This document shows positions 9,356 to 18,232 of a DNA stretch of 64,000 nucleotides, piece after piece. Where the stretch lies: contig NZ_CP019704.1 in assembly GCF_002005425.1 (NCBI RefSeq), positions 1,818,001 to 1,882,000 on the forward strand. Direction: 5' to 3'. The stretch's first letter is position 1, and the number at the start of each line of letters is the position of its first letter. A program made the translations under genes and the position numbers. Source of the DNA: Polaribacter sp. BM10 (lineage in GTDB: Bacteria; Bacteroidota; Bacteroidia; Flavobacteriales; Flavobacteriaceae). A model generated the notes under the pieces. The model had not been told where the DNA came from. It worked only from the letters and a program-made list of their open reading frames with translations, and made no database searches.

Positions 9356-9892
9356 ATGAGTACAAACTTACAAGTTGCAACCGTTGGTGGCGGTTGTTTT
9401 TGGTGCACAGAAGCTGTGTTTCAAGAAGTAAAAGGTGTCGAAAAAGTAGTTTCTGGTTATGCTGGCGGAAATGTACCAGGAGAACCAACTTATAGAGAAA
9501 TTTGTTCTGGATTAACTGGTCATGCAGAAGTAATTCAAATTACTTACAATTCAGATATTATTACTTACCAAGATATTTTGGTCATTTTTATGACAACACA
9601 CGATCCTACAACATTAAATAGACAAGGTGCCGATAGAGGTACGCAATATAGATCGGTTATTTTCTATCATGATGACAATCAAAAAGCGTTAGCTTCTGAA
9701 GTTCTTAAACAAATTCAGTCTTATTATGATGATAAGATAGTTACAGAATTAAGTGCTTTACCAATTTTTTACAAAGCTACAGAAGAACATCAAAATTATT
9801 ATAGAAACAATACAACACAAGGTTATTGTAGTTTTGTAATAGAACCAAAGCTTGCCAAATTAAGACAGTTACATGCAGACAAATTAGCATAA
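9356..9892 (+). CDS. msrA: Peptide-methionine (S)-S-oxide reductase MsrA
   Basis: MsrA repairs the S epimer of methionine sulfoxide, complementing MsrB. The 178-aa product has the GGGCFWC signature at residues 11-17, with C14 as the expected nucleophile, and the family segments VVSGYAGG, GHAEVIQI and DPTTLNRQGADRGTQYRS. It is cytoplasmic. It begins three bases after msrB and ends 19 bases before selO, consistent with co-transcription. Confidence 0.97.
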   Translation: MSTNLQVATVGGGCFWCTEAVFQEVKGVEKVVSGYAGGNVPGEPTYREICSGLTGHAEVIQITYNSDIITYQDILVIFMTTHDPTTLNRQGADRGTQYRSVIFYHDDNQKALASEVLKQIQSYYDDKIVTELSALPIFYKATEEHQNYYRNNTTQGYCSFVIEPKLAKLRQLHADKLA

Positions 9893-9911
9893 AAAATACA
9901 ATGATCTCTAG

Positions 9912-11471
9912 ATGAAAAATCTTACTATTAAAAGTGAATTTACTGACAATCTACCAGCGGATAAAATTTTAGAAAACACAAGAAGACAAGTAGAAAATGC
10001 AGCTTATTCTTATGTAAATCCTAAACAAACTTCCAATCCAAAAGTTGTGCATACTTCAAAAGAAATGGCATCAGAACTAGGTATTTTAGAAAAATATTTA
10101 AATACAGATTTTTTTAGAGATATTGTTACGGGTAATCAAATTTATCCGAATACAAAACCTTTTGCAATGTGTTATGCTGGTCATCAATTTGGTAATTGGG
10201 CAGGACAATTAGGAGACGGTAGAGCAATCAATTTATTTGAAATTGAACATCAGAATAAAAACTGGAAAGTTCAACTAAAAGGTGCTGGAGAAACACCATA
10301 TTCTAGAACCGCAGATGGTTTGGCTGTACTTAGGTCTTCTATTAGAGAGTACTTATGCAGCGAAGCAATGCATCATTTAGGTATTGCAACCACAAGAGCA
10401 CTCTCTTTAAGTGTTACTGGCGATAGCGTTTTAAGAGACATTATGTACAATGGTAATGCGGCTTATGAAAAAGGAGCTATCGTTGCTAGAGTTTCACCTT
10501 CTTTTTTAAGGTTTGGTAGTTTTGAAATTTTTGCTGCAAGAAACGATTTAAAAAATTTAAAAAGATTAGTAGATTATACCATAAATAACCATTTTTCTTA
10601 TTTAGGAAAACCATCTAAAGAAAACTATATTAAGCTGTTCGAAGAAGTTTCGAAAAGAACTCTAGATACGATTATAAACTGGCAAAGAGTTGGTTTTGTG
10701 CATGGCGTTATGAATACAGATAACATGTCTATTCTTGGTTTAACTATAGATTATGGGCCTTATGGTTGGTTAGAAGGTTTTGATTTTAGCTGGACGCCAA
10801 ATACTACAGATAGAGAAAATAGACGTTACCGTTTTGGTAATCAACCAAATATTGGTCTATGGAATTTATATCAACTAGCTAATGCTTTGTATCCTATAAT
10901 TGAAGAAGTAGCACCTTTAAATGCTATTTTAGAACAATATAAAATTGATTTTGAAAAGAAATCATTAAAAATGATGAAGAGTAAATTGGGCCTTTTTATT
11001 TCTGATGAAGATGACATTCAATTGATTCAAGAATTAGAAGATAATTTACAATTAGTAGAAACTGACATGACCATTTTCTTTAGAAATCTAAGTGATTTTT
11101 CTGATAAAATTTCAGGGATCGATTTGATTAAAGATGCTTTTTATGATTTAGAAAGTATTTCTATGGATGTAAAAAAACGCTGGAATAATTGGTTTAATAA
11201 ATACACAGATAGACTTAAAATAGAGCGAGTTTCATCCGAAGAAAGAAAAGAAAATATGGATTTGGTAAATCCTAAATATGTTTTACGAAATTACATGGCG
11301 CAATTAGCAATTGATGCCGCAGATAATGAAGACTATAGTTTAATAGACGAACTATATACAGTACTTAAACAACCATATGCAGATCAACCAAAGTACAATA
11401 AATGGTTTGCAAAAAGACCAGATTGGGCAAATAACAAAATTGGTTGTTCTATGCTGTCTTGCAGTTCTTAA
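9912..11471 (+). CDS. selO: Protein adenylyltransferase SelO
   Basis: SelO is a pseudokinase-fold enzyme that transfers AMP from ATP to Ser, Thr or Tyr of target proteins and is linked to oxidative stress. The 519-aa product has GHQFGNWAGQLGDGRAI (~92-108), KGAGETPYSRTADG, SIREYLCSEAMHHLG and the catalytic VHGVMNTDNMSI segment. It ends GCSMLSCSS, the conserved cysteine tail that carries selenocysteine in some eukaryotes and cysteine here. The downstream position after msrB and msrA fits a redox-linked function. Family call is secure; the targets are unknown. Confidence 0.94.
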   Translation: MKNLTIKSEFTDNLPADKILENTRRQVENAAYSYVNPKQTSNPKVVHTSKEMASELGILEKYLNTDFFRDIVTGNQIYPNTKPFAMCYAGHQFGNWAGQLGDGRAINLFEIEHQNKNWKVQLKGAGETPYSRTADGLAVLRSSIREYLCSEAMHHLGIATTRALSLSVTGDSVLRDIMYNGNAAYEKGAIVARVSPSFLRFGSFEIFAARNDLKNLKRLVDYTINNHFSYLGKPSKENYIKLFEEVSKRTLDTIINWQRVGFVHGVMNTDNMSILGLTIDYGPYGWLEGFDFSWTPNTTDRENRRYRFGNQPNIGLWNLYQLANALYPIIEEVAPLNAILEQYKIDFEKKSLKMMKSKLGLFISDEDDIQLIQELEDNLQLVETDMTIFFRNLSDFSDKISGIDLIKDAFYDLESISMDVKKRWNNWFNKYTDRLKIERVSSEERKENMDLVNPKYVLRNYMAQLAIDAADNEDYSLIDELYTVLKQPYADQPKYNKWFAKRPDWANNKIGCSMLSCSS

Positions 11472-11549
11472 AAGAAACAACCCTTTACTTTTTTAAGAAA
11501 CATTTTGTAAAAAACCTTTATATTTAAACTAAAATATTAAAGTATTTAA

Positions 11550-12569
11550 ATGCTACACGAACTTAAAAACATATTTAAACAAGCAATTATAAACCAAGAA
11601 AATAACATTAAAAACGTATTGGTAACTGTAGTAGATTTAAATGGTTCTTCTTACAGAAAACCCGGAGTTCGAATGTTAATTTCTAGCAATGATACTTCTG
11701 TTGGTGCTGTAAGTGGTGGTTGTGTAGAAAAAGAAATTATTAGAAGAGCACAAAGTGTTTTTAAAGATAATATAGCAAAAATAATTACTTATGATGGCAG
11801 ATACAGATTAGGTTGCGAAGGTGTTTTATACATTTTGATAGAACCTTTACAAATAACCAAACACTTTAGGACTTTATTTTTAAATGCAATTGAAAACCGA
11901 GAATCTATTAAAATCGATTCTTATTTTATAACAAAAGATGAAGTTAAAGGGAATTACGGCTCTGTAATTACTTACAACAATCAACAACAAGTTGCTATTT
12001 CTAATTCTTTTGATATTAAGCAAACAAAAGATAAAAAAGTTTTTTCTCAAGAATTAAAACCTTTATTTAAATTAATAATAATTGGTGGCGAACATGATGC
12101 TGTAAAACTCTGTGAAATTGCCGCTAATTTAGGTTGGCAAATAGAAGTTTACACATCTATAAAAGATTCGAAATCTCAACTAGACTTTCCAGGGTCATTT
12201 AGCGTAAAAGGCACAACACCAGAAACCATAACTTTTAGTTCTATTGAAGAAAATACAGCCATTGTATTAATGAATCATAGTTTTGTGCAAGATCTAAAAT
12301 ATTTAGTAAAACTTAGTAAATATAAACCTCAATATATTGGTATAATTGGTGCACCCAAAAGAAGAGAAAAACTTTTTAACCAACTTTTTGAGTATGTACC
12401 AGATTTAGAAGAAGAGTTTTTAGATACTATTTTTACGCCTGCAGGTTTACATATTGGAGCAACTACACCAGAGGAAATTGCAATTTCTATTATTGCAGAA
12501 ATTTTAGCTGTCGTTAGAAAAAAAGAACCGTTCTCATTAAAAAAATTATCAAAAAACATTAATAATTAA
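11550..12569 (+). CDS. XdhC/CoxI family protein
   Basis: XdhC-type proteins bind the molybdenum cofactor, promote its sulfuration and insert it into xanthine-dehydrogenase-family enzymes. The 339-aa product has the N-terminal XdhC_CoxI domain, with the motif SVGAVSGGCVEKEI near 50-63 and GRYRLGCEGVLYI near 83-95. The C-terminal Rossmann-like domain has IIGGEHDAVKLCEIA and IGIIGAPKRRE. It is followed after five bases by a MocA-like gene, the usual partner. No molybdoenzyme subunit lies in the window, so the client must be elsewhere. Confidence 0.92.
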   Translation: MLHELKNIFKQAIINQENNIKNVLVTVVDLNGSSYRKPGVRMLISSNDTSVGAVSGGCVEKEIIRRAQSVFKDNIAKIITYDGRYRLGCEGVLYILIEPLQITKHFRTLFLNAIENRESIKIDSYFITKDEVKGNYGSVITYNNQQQVAISNSFDIKQTKDKKVFSQELKPLFKLIIIGGEHDAVKLCEIAANLGWQIEVYTSIKDSKSQLDFPGSFSVKGTTPETITFSSIEENTAIVLMNHSFVQDLKYLVKLSKYKPQYIGIIGAPKRREKLFNQLFEYVPDLEEEFLDTIFTPAGLHIGATTPEEIAISIIAEILAVVRKKEPFSLKKLSKNINN

Positions 12570-12574
12570 AAATA

Positions 12575-13168
12575 ATGAAAATTGCAGTTTTAGTTTTAGC
12601 AGCAGGAAAATCATCAAGAATGAAAACTCCGAAACAATTGGTTACTATTGGCTCCAATTTTCTAATTGAAACTGTTTTATCCAAAGCAAAATCTATAGAG
12701 GCAAATGCAGTTTACTGTATTTTAGGTGCAAATGCAGAAATTATTTTAAAAGAAATCTCTAGTCCTGATGTGCATTTTTTTTATAATAAAGATTTTGAAA
12801 AAGGACTAAGCAAAAGTATTTCTTTTGGAATATCTGAAATAGAAAAACAATATCAAAATTACGACGGAATCTTAGTACTTTTAGGAGATCAACCTGCTGT
12901 AGAAAAAGAATATTTAAAGAACATGATTGCGTTATTCAGTAAAAGTAACACTAAAATTATTGCTTCTAATTATGGAAACAAATTAGGTGTTCCTGCTTTA
13001 TTTCCTAAAAATTATTTTAAAGATTTAAAAAATATTTATGGAGATATTGGTGCTAAAGAAATTTTAAACAACAATAGCGAAGTAATTTCGATGCCTCAAA
13101 AAACTAACTTCTTAGATATAGATACAGAAAAAGACTATCAAGACTTTAAAAATTCAATTTTAAAATAG
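12575..13168 (+). CDS. MocA-like nucleotidyltransferase (probable molybdopterin cytidylyltransferase)
   Basis: The 197-aa product has an NTP-transferase Rossmann fold. It begins with the nucleotide-binding signature VLAAGKSSRMKTPKQL (residues 7-22) and has LLGDQPAV near 105-112 as the metal-binding segment. MocA attaches CMP to the molybdenum cofactor for xanthine-dehydrogenase-type enzymes, and pairing with XdhC supports that role. MobA (GMP transfer) or another small nucleotidyltransferase are alternatives. The next gene starts 13 bases downstream. Confidence 0.85.
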   Translation: MKIAVLVLAAGKSSRMKTPKQLVTIGSNFLIETVLSKAKSIEANAVYCILGANAEIILKEISSPDVHFFYNKDFEKGLSKSISFGISEIEKQYQNYDGILVLLGDQPAVEKEYLKNMIALFSKSNTKIIASNYGNKLGVPALFPKNYFKDLKNIYGDIGAKEILNNNSEVISMPQKTNFLDIDTEKDYQDFKNSILK

Positions 13169-13169
13169 C

Positions 13170-13177
13170 TATTTTTG
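13170..13177 (+). promoter_or_regulatory. -7-like box immediately before the fusion gene
   Basis: TATTTTTG overlaps the end of the mocA-like gene and lies four bases from the ATG at 13182. It could be an internal promoter giving a leaderless transcript, but no -33 TTG is visible. Confidence 0.4.
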
Positions 13178-13181
13178 TAAG

Positions 13182-16100
13182 ATGAACTTCACCAAACAAA
13201 TACTTACTTTACTTGTCTTATCACTATTAATTTCTGCTTGTGCAACCATTAAAATGCAAGTTGCAGAAAACCATAGTTATATTTCTAAAAAAGACTCGTC
13301 TAAAGTTTTACATTCTTTTTATTTAATAGGAGATGCTGGTAATTCTGCTTTAAATAAAAAAGATTCTGCACTCTCTTATTTAGAGCAAGAAATTAAAAAT
13401 GCTAAGAAAAATTCTACATTAATATTTTTAGGTGATAATGTTTATCAAAGAGGAATTCCAAAAGAGAATTCTAAAAACTATAAGTTAGCAGAACACCGAT
13501 TAAAAGTTCAAACAGATATTGGTAAAAAATTTCCTGGAAGAACATTTTTTATTCCGGGTAATCACGATTGGTATAGCGGTTTAGATGGTTTAAAAAGACA
13601 AGAAAAATTAGTAGAAAAAGCACTTGGAAAAAATTCTTTTTTACCAGAAAAAGGTTGTCCGTTAGAAAAAGTTGAAATAAATGATGACATAAATGTTATT
13701 GTTGTAGATACGCATTGGTTTGTTACAAACTGGGACAATCACCCAGGAATTAACGATAATTGTGAAATTAAAACCAGAGAAAAATTCTTCGAAGAATTTG
13801 AAGGTTTATTAAAAAAATCTCAAGGAAAAACTACAATTGTTGCTTTACACCACCCAATGTTTACGAACGGTCCGCATGGTGGTTATTACTCTTTTAAAAG
13901 TCATATGAAGCCTTTGCCTATTTTTGGTTCTGCTTTAAATATTCTAAGAAAAACATCTGGAGTTACAAACACAGATCAACAAAATGAAAAATACAATTTA
14001 TTAAGAAAACGTATTATTAGTTTAGCGCAACAGAATGAAAAAGTAATGTTTATTTCTGGTCATGAACATAGTATACAATATATTGTGCAAGATAACATAC
14101 CGCAAATTGTAAGCGGTTCTGGTTCTAAATTAACAGCAACCAAAAACGTAAATGGTGGTGTTTTTTCTTACGGAACTCAAGGTTTTGCTAGATTAGATGT
14201 TTATGAAGACGGCGCATCTACAGTTCATTTTTATACGGCAAAAGAACGCAAAATTGTTTTTGAAGCGAATGTATTTAAAAAAGATAGTATTCTAGAATTT
14301 ACAGACTTCCCTAACATGGATGTTTCAGAAAAAAAAGCGGGAATTTACACCGATAAAGAAACAAATAAAGGAAAATTCTATAATTTCTTATGGGGAAAAA
14401 GATACCGTAAATACTTTGGTCAGAAAATAATGGCCCCAACTGTAAGTTTAGACACTTTATACGGCGGATTAAAACCCGTTAGAAAAGGTGGCGGACATCA
14501 ATCTAAATCTTTACGATTAGAAGATAAAGACGGTAAAGAATATGTAATGCGAGCATTAAGAAAAAATGCTGTGCAATATCTGCAAGCTGTTGCTTTTAAA
14601 AATCAATATGTAGAAGGGCAATTTAGCAACACTTTTACAGAAGACTTGTTATTAGATGTTTTTACAGGGTCGCATCCGTATGCGCCTTTTACTATTGATA
14701 AATTGGCAGAAGCAATTAACGTATATCATACCAAACCAATTTTATTTTACGTACCAAAGCAAGAGACTTTAAAAGAGTTTAATGCTGGTTTTGGTGATGA
14801 ATTGTACATGATAGAGGCAAGAACTGCAGACGGTCATGGTGATAAAAAATACTTTGGTTTTTCTGATGAAATAATCAGTACAGACGATTTAAGAAAAAAT
14901 CTAGCGAAAGACGAAAAATATGTTTTAGATGAAGGTTCTTATATAAGAGCACGTTTGTTTGACATGTTAATTGGAGATTGGGATAGACATCAAGATCAAT
15001 GGCGATGGGCAACTTTTGAAAAAGATAATAAAGTAATTTACAGACCTGTACCCCGAGATCGCGATCAGGCTTTTTCTATTTTTAGTGATGGTTTTTTAAT
15101 GAACACAATTACAAGTATTATTCCTGCTTTAAAAGGGATGCGATCTTACGAAGAGGACATCAAAAATCCGGCTCATTTTAGTTTATCTGCATATCCTTTA
15201 GATATGAGGTTAATTAAAGAATCTAACAAAGCAGATTGGGATAGAGAAGTACAAATAATTCAAAATCAGATTACAGATGAAGTTATAGAAAGTGCGTTTT
15301 CTAAATTTCCGAAAGAAGTTAGAGGAAATGCAATAGACGACATCAAGAGAAAACTAAAAGGGCGAAGAAAAAATCTACAAAAAATATCTGATAAGTATTT
15401 TAGTCATTTAAATAAATTTCAAGTAGTAACAGGTACTCATAAAGATGATTGGTTTGAAATAAACAGATTTGTAAACGGAGATACAGAAATTATAGGCTAT
15501 AGGATAAAAGACGGTAAAAAAGCAGATATTTTTCATAAAAGGAGATATAAAAAAGATGTTACCAAAGATATTTGGATATATGGTTTAGATGATGATGACA
15601 GGTTTGTTGTTAGCGGTCCATCTGGCATTGACCCAATAAAAATTAAATTAATCGGAGGACTAAACAACGATATTTACGACATAAAAACTAAAAAGTTTAT
15701 TAAGGTTTATGATTATAAAACTAAAAAAAACACCTTTATAACTAAGAATATCAATAAAAAAATTACAGACGATTATAAAACCAACACATACGATTATAAA
15801 AAATTAAGAAGTAAAAGTAATTTAGTTTCTCCTGCAATTGGTTACAATCCAGATGACGGAGTTAAACTAGGTATTAAAAATACACGTTTGATAAATGGTT
15901 TCGAAAGAAATCCCTTTACAAGAAAACACGTTATAGAAGGTTATTATGTATTTGCAACACAAGGTTTAGAAATAAAATATAACGGCGAGTTTGCTAATAT
16001 TTTAGACCGTTTTAACTTAGGATTTAATGCAGAATTTAACAGTCCTAATTATGCAACTAACTTTTTTGGCTTTGGTAACAATTCTATAAACCTAGAACCA

Positions 16101-16880
16101 AACGGAACTGTAAATAGAGATTATAATCGAGTAAAAATTAGAAAACTACAAGCAGGTGCATTTTTAAAATGGAGAGGTGATTTGGGCGCAAAATTTACAG
16201 CTTCTGCAAGTTTTCAAAGTTTTGACATTGAGAGAACTTCTGGTAGATTTTTAGAAACACAATATGCAGCGGGTAACGATTTGTTTAAAGCTCAAAACTT
16301 TATAAATACAGAAGCGGGTTATTATTACCAACACTCAGACAATCCTGCATTTCCTACTTTAGGTGTAGAGTTTAATGCTCTTATAGGCTTTACGGGTAAT
16401 TTAAGTAATAAAAGTAATTTTTCTTACGCTACCACTTCTTTAGGAATTACGCATAAATTAATTCCGAATGGTAAACTTGTATTGGCATCAAAAGTAGACG
16501 GGCATTTTATTTTTGGCAACGATTTTCAATTTTATCAAGGAGCGTCTATTGGAGGTAATGAAGGTATGAGAGCTTATAGAAACGAGCGATTTACAGGTAA
16601 AAATGCTTTTTACCACACAACAGATCTTAGATATAATATAAGTAATTTAAGAACTGCTATTTTACCTATTAATATTGGCATTTATTCTGGTTTTGATTAT
16701 GGTAAAGTGTGGGGAACTCCAACTTCTTTAACAGTGCAACCAAACCCATCTTCTAAACCGAATACTTCTTTTGGTGGCGGATTATTTTTAAATGCTGCAG
16801 ATATGTTAACAACAAGTATTGGGGTTTTTGATGGTAACGAAGGCTCTAGAATAACTTTTAGTTTAGGTTTCGATTTTTAA
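13182..16880 (+). CDS. Fusion of metallophosphatase, kinase-like domain and outer-membrane barrel
   Basis: The 1232-aa product begins with a lipoprotein-type signal peptide (cysteine in ISACA). Residues ~45-340 are a calcineurin-like phosphoesterase with the full metal motifs: GDAGN (~50), GDNVYQRG (~84), GNHDWYSG (~126), LHHPMF (~222) and GHEHS (~293). Residues ~415-720 look like an atypical kinase fold. They have a glycine-rich GGGHQSKSLRLED loop (~436), a lysine or arginine strand YVMRALRK (~452), a catalytic-loop-like IGDWDRHQDQW (~597) and a metal-binding-loop-like PRDRDQAF (~624). Residues ~880-1232 form a BamA/D15-like beta-barrel ending in phenylalanine. The first and last domains are confident; the kinase-like reading is inference from motifs. 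It is probably co-transcribed with mocA and the DUF423 gene. Confidence 0.85.
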   Translation: MNFTKQILTLLVLSLLISACATIKMQVAENHSYISKKDSSKVLHSFYLIGDAGNSALNKKDSALSYLEQEIKNAKKNSTLIFLGDNVYQRGIPKENSKNYKLAEHRLKVQTDIGKKFPGRTFFIPGNHDWYSGLDGLKRQEKLVEKALGKNSFLPEKGCPLEKVEINDDINVIVVDTHWFVTNWDNHPGINDNCEIKTREKFFEEFEGLLKKSQGKTTIVALHHPMFTNGPHGGYYSFKSHMKPLPIFGSALNILRKTSGVTNTDQQNEKYNLLRKRIISLAQQNEKVMFISGHEHSIQYIVQDNIPQIVSGSGSKLTATKNVNGGVFSYGTQGFARLDVYEDGASTVHFYTAKERKIVFEANVFKKDSILEFTDFPNMDVSEKKAGIYTDKETNKGKFYNFLWGKRYRKYFGQKIMAPTVSLDTLYGGLKPVRKGGGHQSKSLRLEDKDGKEYVMRALRKNAVQYLQAVAFKNQYVEGQFSNTFTEDLLLDVFTGSHPYAPFTIDKLAEAINVYHTKPILFYVPKQETLKEFNAGFGDELYMIEARTADGHGDKKYFGFSDEIISTDDLRKNLAKDEKYVLDEGSYIRARLFDMLIGDWDRHQDQWRWATFEKDNKVIYRPVPRDRDQAFSIFSDGFLMNTITSIIPALKGMRSYEEDIKNPAHFSLSAYPLDMRLIKESNKADWDREVQIIQNQITDEVIESAFSKFPKEVRGNAIDDIKRKLKGRRKNLQKISDKYFSHLNKFQVVTGTHKDDWFEINRFVNGDTEIIGYRIKDGKKADIFHKRRYKKDVTKDIWIYGLDDDDRFVVSGPSGIDPIKIKLIGGLNNDIYDIKTKKFIKVYDYKTKKNTFITKNINKKITDDYKTNTYDYKKLRSKSNLVSPAIGYNPDDGVKLGIKNTRLINGFERNPFTRKHVIEGYYVFATQGLEIKYNGEFANILDRFNLGFNAEFNSPNYATNFFGFGNNSINLEPNGTVNRDYNRVKIRKLQAGAFLKWRGDLGAKFTASASFQSFDIERTSGRFLETQYAAGNDLFKAQNFINTEAGYYYQHSDNPAFPTLGVEFNALIGFTGNLSNKSNFSYATTSLGITHKLIPNGKLVLASKVDGHFIFGNDFQFYQGASIGGNEGMRAYRNERFTGKNAFYHTTDLRYNISNLRTAILPINIGIYSGFDYGKVWGTPTSLTVQPNPSSKPNTSFGGGLFLNAADMLTTSIGVFDGNEGSRITFSLGFDF

Positions 16881-16883
16881 ATT

Positions 16884-17273
16884 ATGATATACACAGCAAT
16901 TTTATTTGGAAGTTTTTTTGGATTATTAGCAATAATATTTGGAGCTTTTGGGGCGCATTTATTAAAAAAGAAATTATCTGAAGAACAATTACAAAGCTTT
17001 GAAACAGGTGTAAAATACCAAATGTATCACGCCATTGTTTTACTCTTTTTAGGATTTAAACTAAACAGCGAATTAACTATAGATAATTACATAGTTTACG
17101 CTTTTATAATTGGTGTAATTTTATTTTCATTTTCTATTTATGGCTTGGTAATTTCTTCAGCTAAAAATAAAAAAATTAAATTCTTAGGACCAATTACTCC
17201 TGTAGGAGGATTGTTTTTATGCTTAGGTTGGGCATTAATATTTTATAAATTTAGTTTACTATATTTTATTTAA
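16884..17273 (+). CDS. DUF423 family membrane protein
   Basis: The 129-aa product is an inner-membrane protein with four predicted helices. The family signature is a glycine-rich first helix followed by GAFGAHLLKKKL and then FETGVKYQMYHAIVLLFLG. The family (E. coli YgdD type) has no known function. The gene starts three bases after the fusion gene. It ends overlapping the stop codon of the convergent gene on the other strand. Confidence 0.9.
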   Translation: MIYTAILFGSFFGLLAIIFGAFGAHLLKKKLSEEQLQSFETGVKYQMYHAIVLLFLGFKLNSELTIDNYIVYAFIIGVILFSFSIYGLVISSAKNKKIKFLGPITPVGGLFLCLGWALIFYKFSLLYFI

Positions 17274-18112
17274 AGCTTTAATTCGTATAAATTGCCACCT
17301 GTACCGTGCGCCTTTTCATCTGAAATAAGTAACGTGTTATTGTCTTTAAAAGTTATACTTTCTTTTTGAGATCGATGAGTTAAATCTATCTTTTTCACAT
17401 CTCCAGAAAGAAACTTATCTCCTTTAAAATTAGAAAATATTAAGATATTTCTTTGAGATAAAACTGCAACTTTTTTTCCGTTAGGTGAAATATCCGCAGA
17501 AGTAATCCAGCATTCTAAATCTTTACAGTTTTCATAATCATCTACTATTTCTGCTGTGTAAGTTCCTTTTTTAGCTGGTAATTTATAAAGAGTAGTTTTA
17601 CCATAATTACCTTTAACTCTACTTTTAGTTAAAATATATAAGTTCTTATTAAAGTAAAAAAAAGCTTCTGTATCGAAGTAGCGATCTTTCTTTTTTGGTG
17701 GAAATTTATTTTGATCTGGATACTCAAATTCTATTTCATCTACCTCTGCATTTTTTTCGTCCAATTCATTTTGCTCAACTATTATAATCGATAAATTTTT
17801 TCTTTTGTTTAAATTATTTCCAAAATCTCCAATGTAAATAGTTCCATTTTCATCCGAAGCTAAATCTTCCCAATCGTGATTTTTAGCTTTAATATAAATT
17901 TCTTTTTTAATTTTTCCTTTAGCATTTAAGCCAAACAAAGTTGGTTTATTTCCACCATCATTTATCATCCAAATTAAATCAGATTTCGGCACTATTTCTG
18001 TACCAGAAACTTCACTTAAAGTTTTTGGTAAATCTGAAATTATATTTAATTGCCCAAAATTCTGACAACTCATCAAAATTAAAAAACTAAATATCGAAAC
18101 TATTTTCTTCAT
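17270..18112 (-). CDS. Secreted lipoprotein with beta-propeller-like repeats
   Basis: The 280-aa product has a lipoprotein signal peptide (cysteine in MSCQNFG). The mature region has repeated strand-turn units such as GTEIVPKSDLIWMINDGG, NGTIYIGDFGNN and ADISPNGKKVAVLSQRNI, typical of a six- or seven-bladed propeller like those of SdiA-regulated or phytase-like proteins. No catalytic residues can be assigned. Its stop codon overlaps that of the convergent DUF423 gene. It is probably transcribed alone. Confidence 0.7.
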   Translation of the reverse strand: MKKIVSIFSFLILMSCQNFGQLNIISDLPKTLSEVSGTEIVPKSDLIWMINDGGNKPTLFGLNAKGKIKKEIYIKAKNHDWEDLASDENGTIYIGDFGNNLNKRKNLSIIIVEQNELDEKNAEVDEIEFEYPDQNKFPPKKKDRYFDTEAFFYFNKNLYILTKSRVKGNYGKTTLYKLPAKKGTYTAEIVDDYENCKDLECWITSADISPNGKKVAVLSQRNILIFSNFKGDKFLSGDVKKIDLTHRSQKESITFKDNNTLLISDEKAHGTGGNLYELKL

Positions 18113-18146
18113 TTATTTTTGCTTTTAGAATTATTGAAAATAATAA

Positions 18147-18182
18147 AACACCTAATTTTTATTTAAAAAATTTAAGTGTTCT
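18147..18182 (-). terminator. Probable terminator of the lemA-TPM operon
   Basis: On the minus strand an imperfect AT-rich stem (AACAC...GTGTT with one bulge and one G-T pair) is followed by TTTATTATT. It lies about 50 bases after the second TPM gene. The stem is weak, so confidence is moderate. Confidence 0.45.
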
Positions 18183-18232
18183 GTTTTGTAAGTATCTAAA
18201 TTATGATAAATAAAATAATCTTTAGTAGCTAA

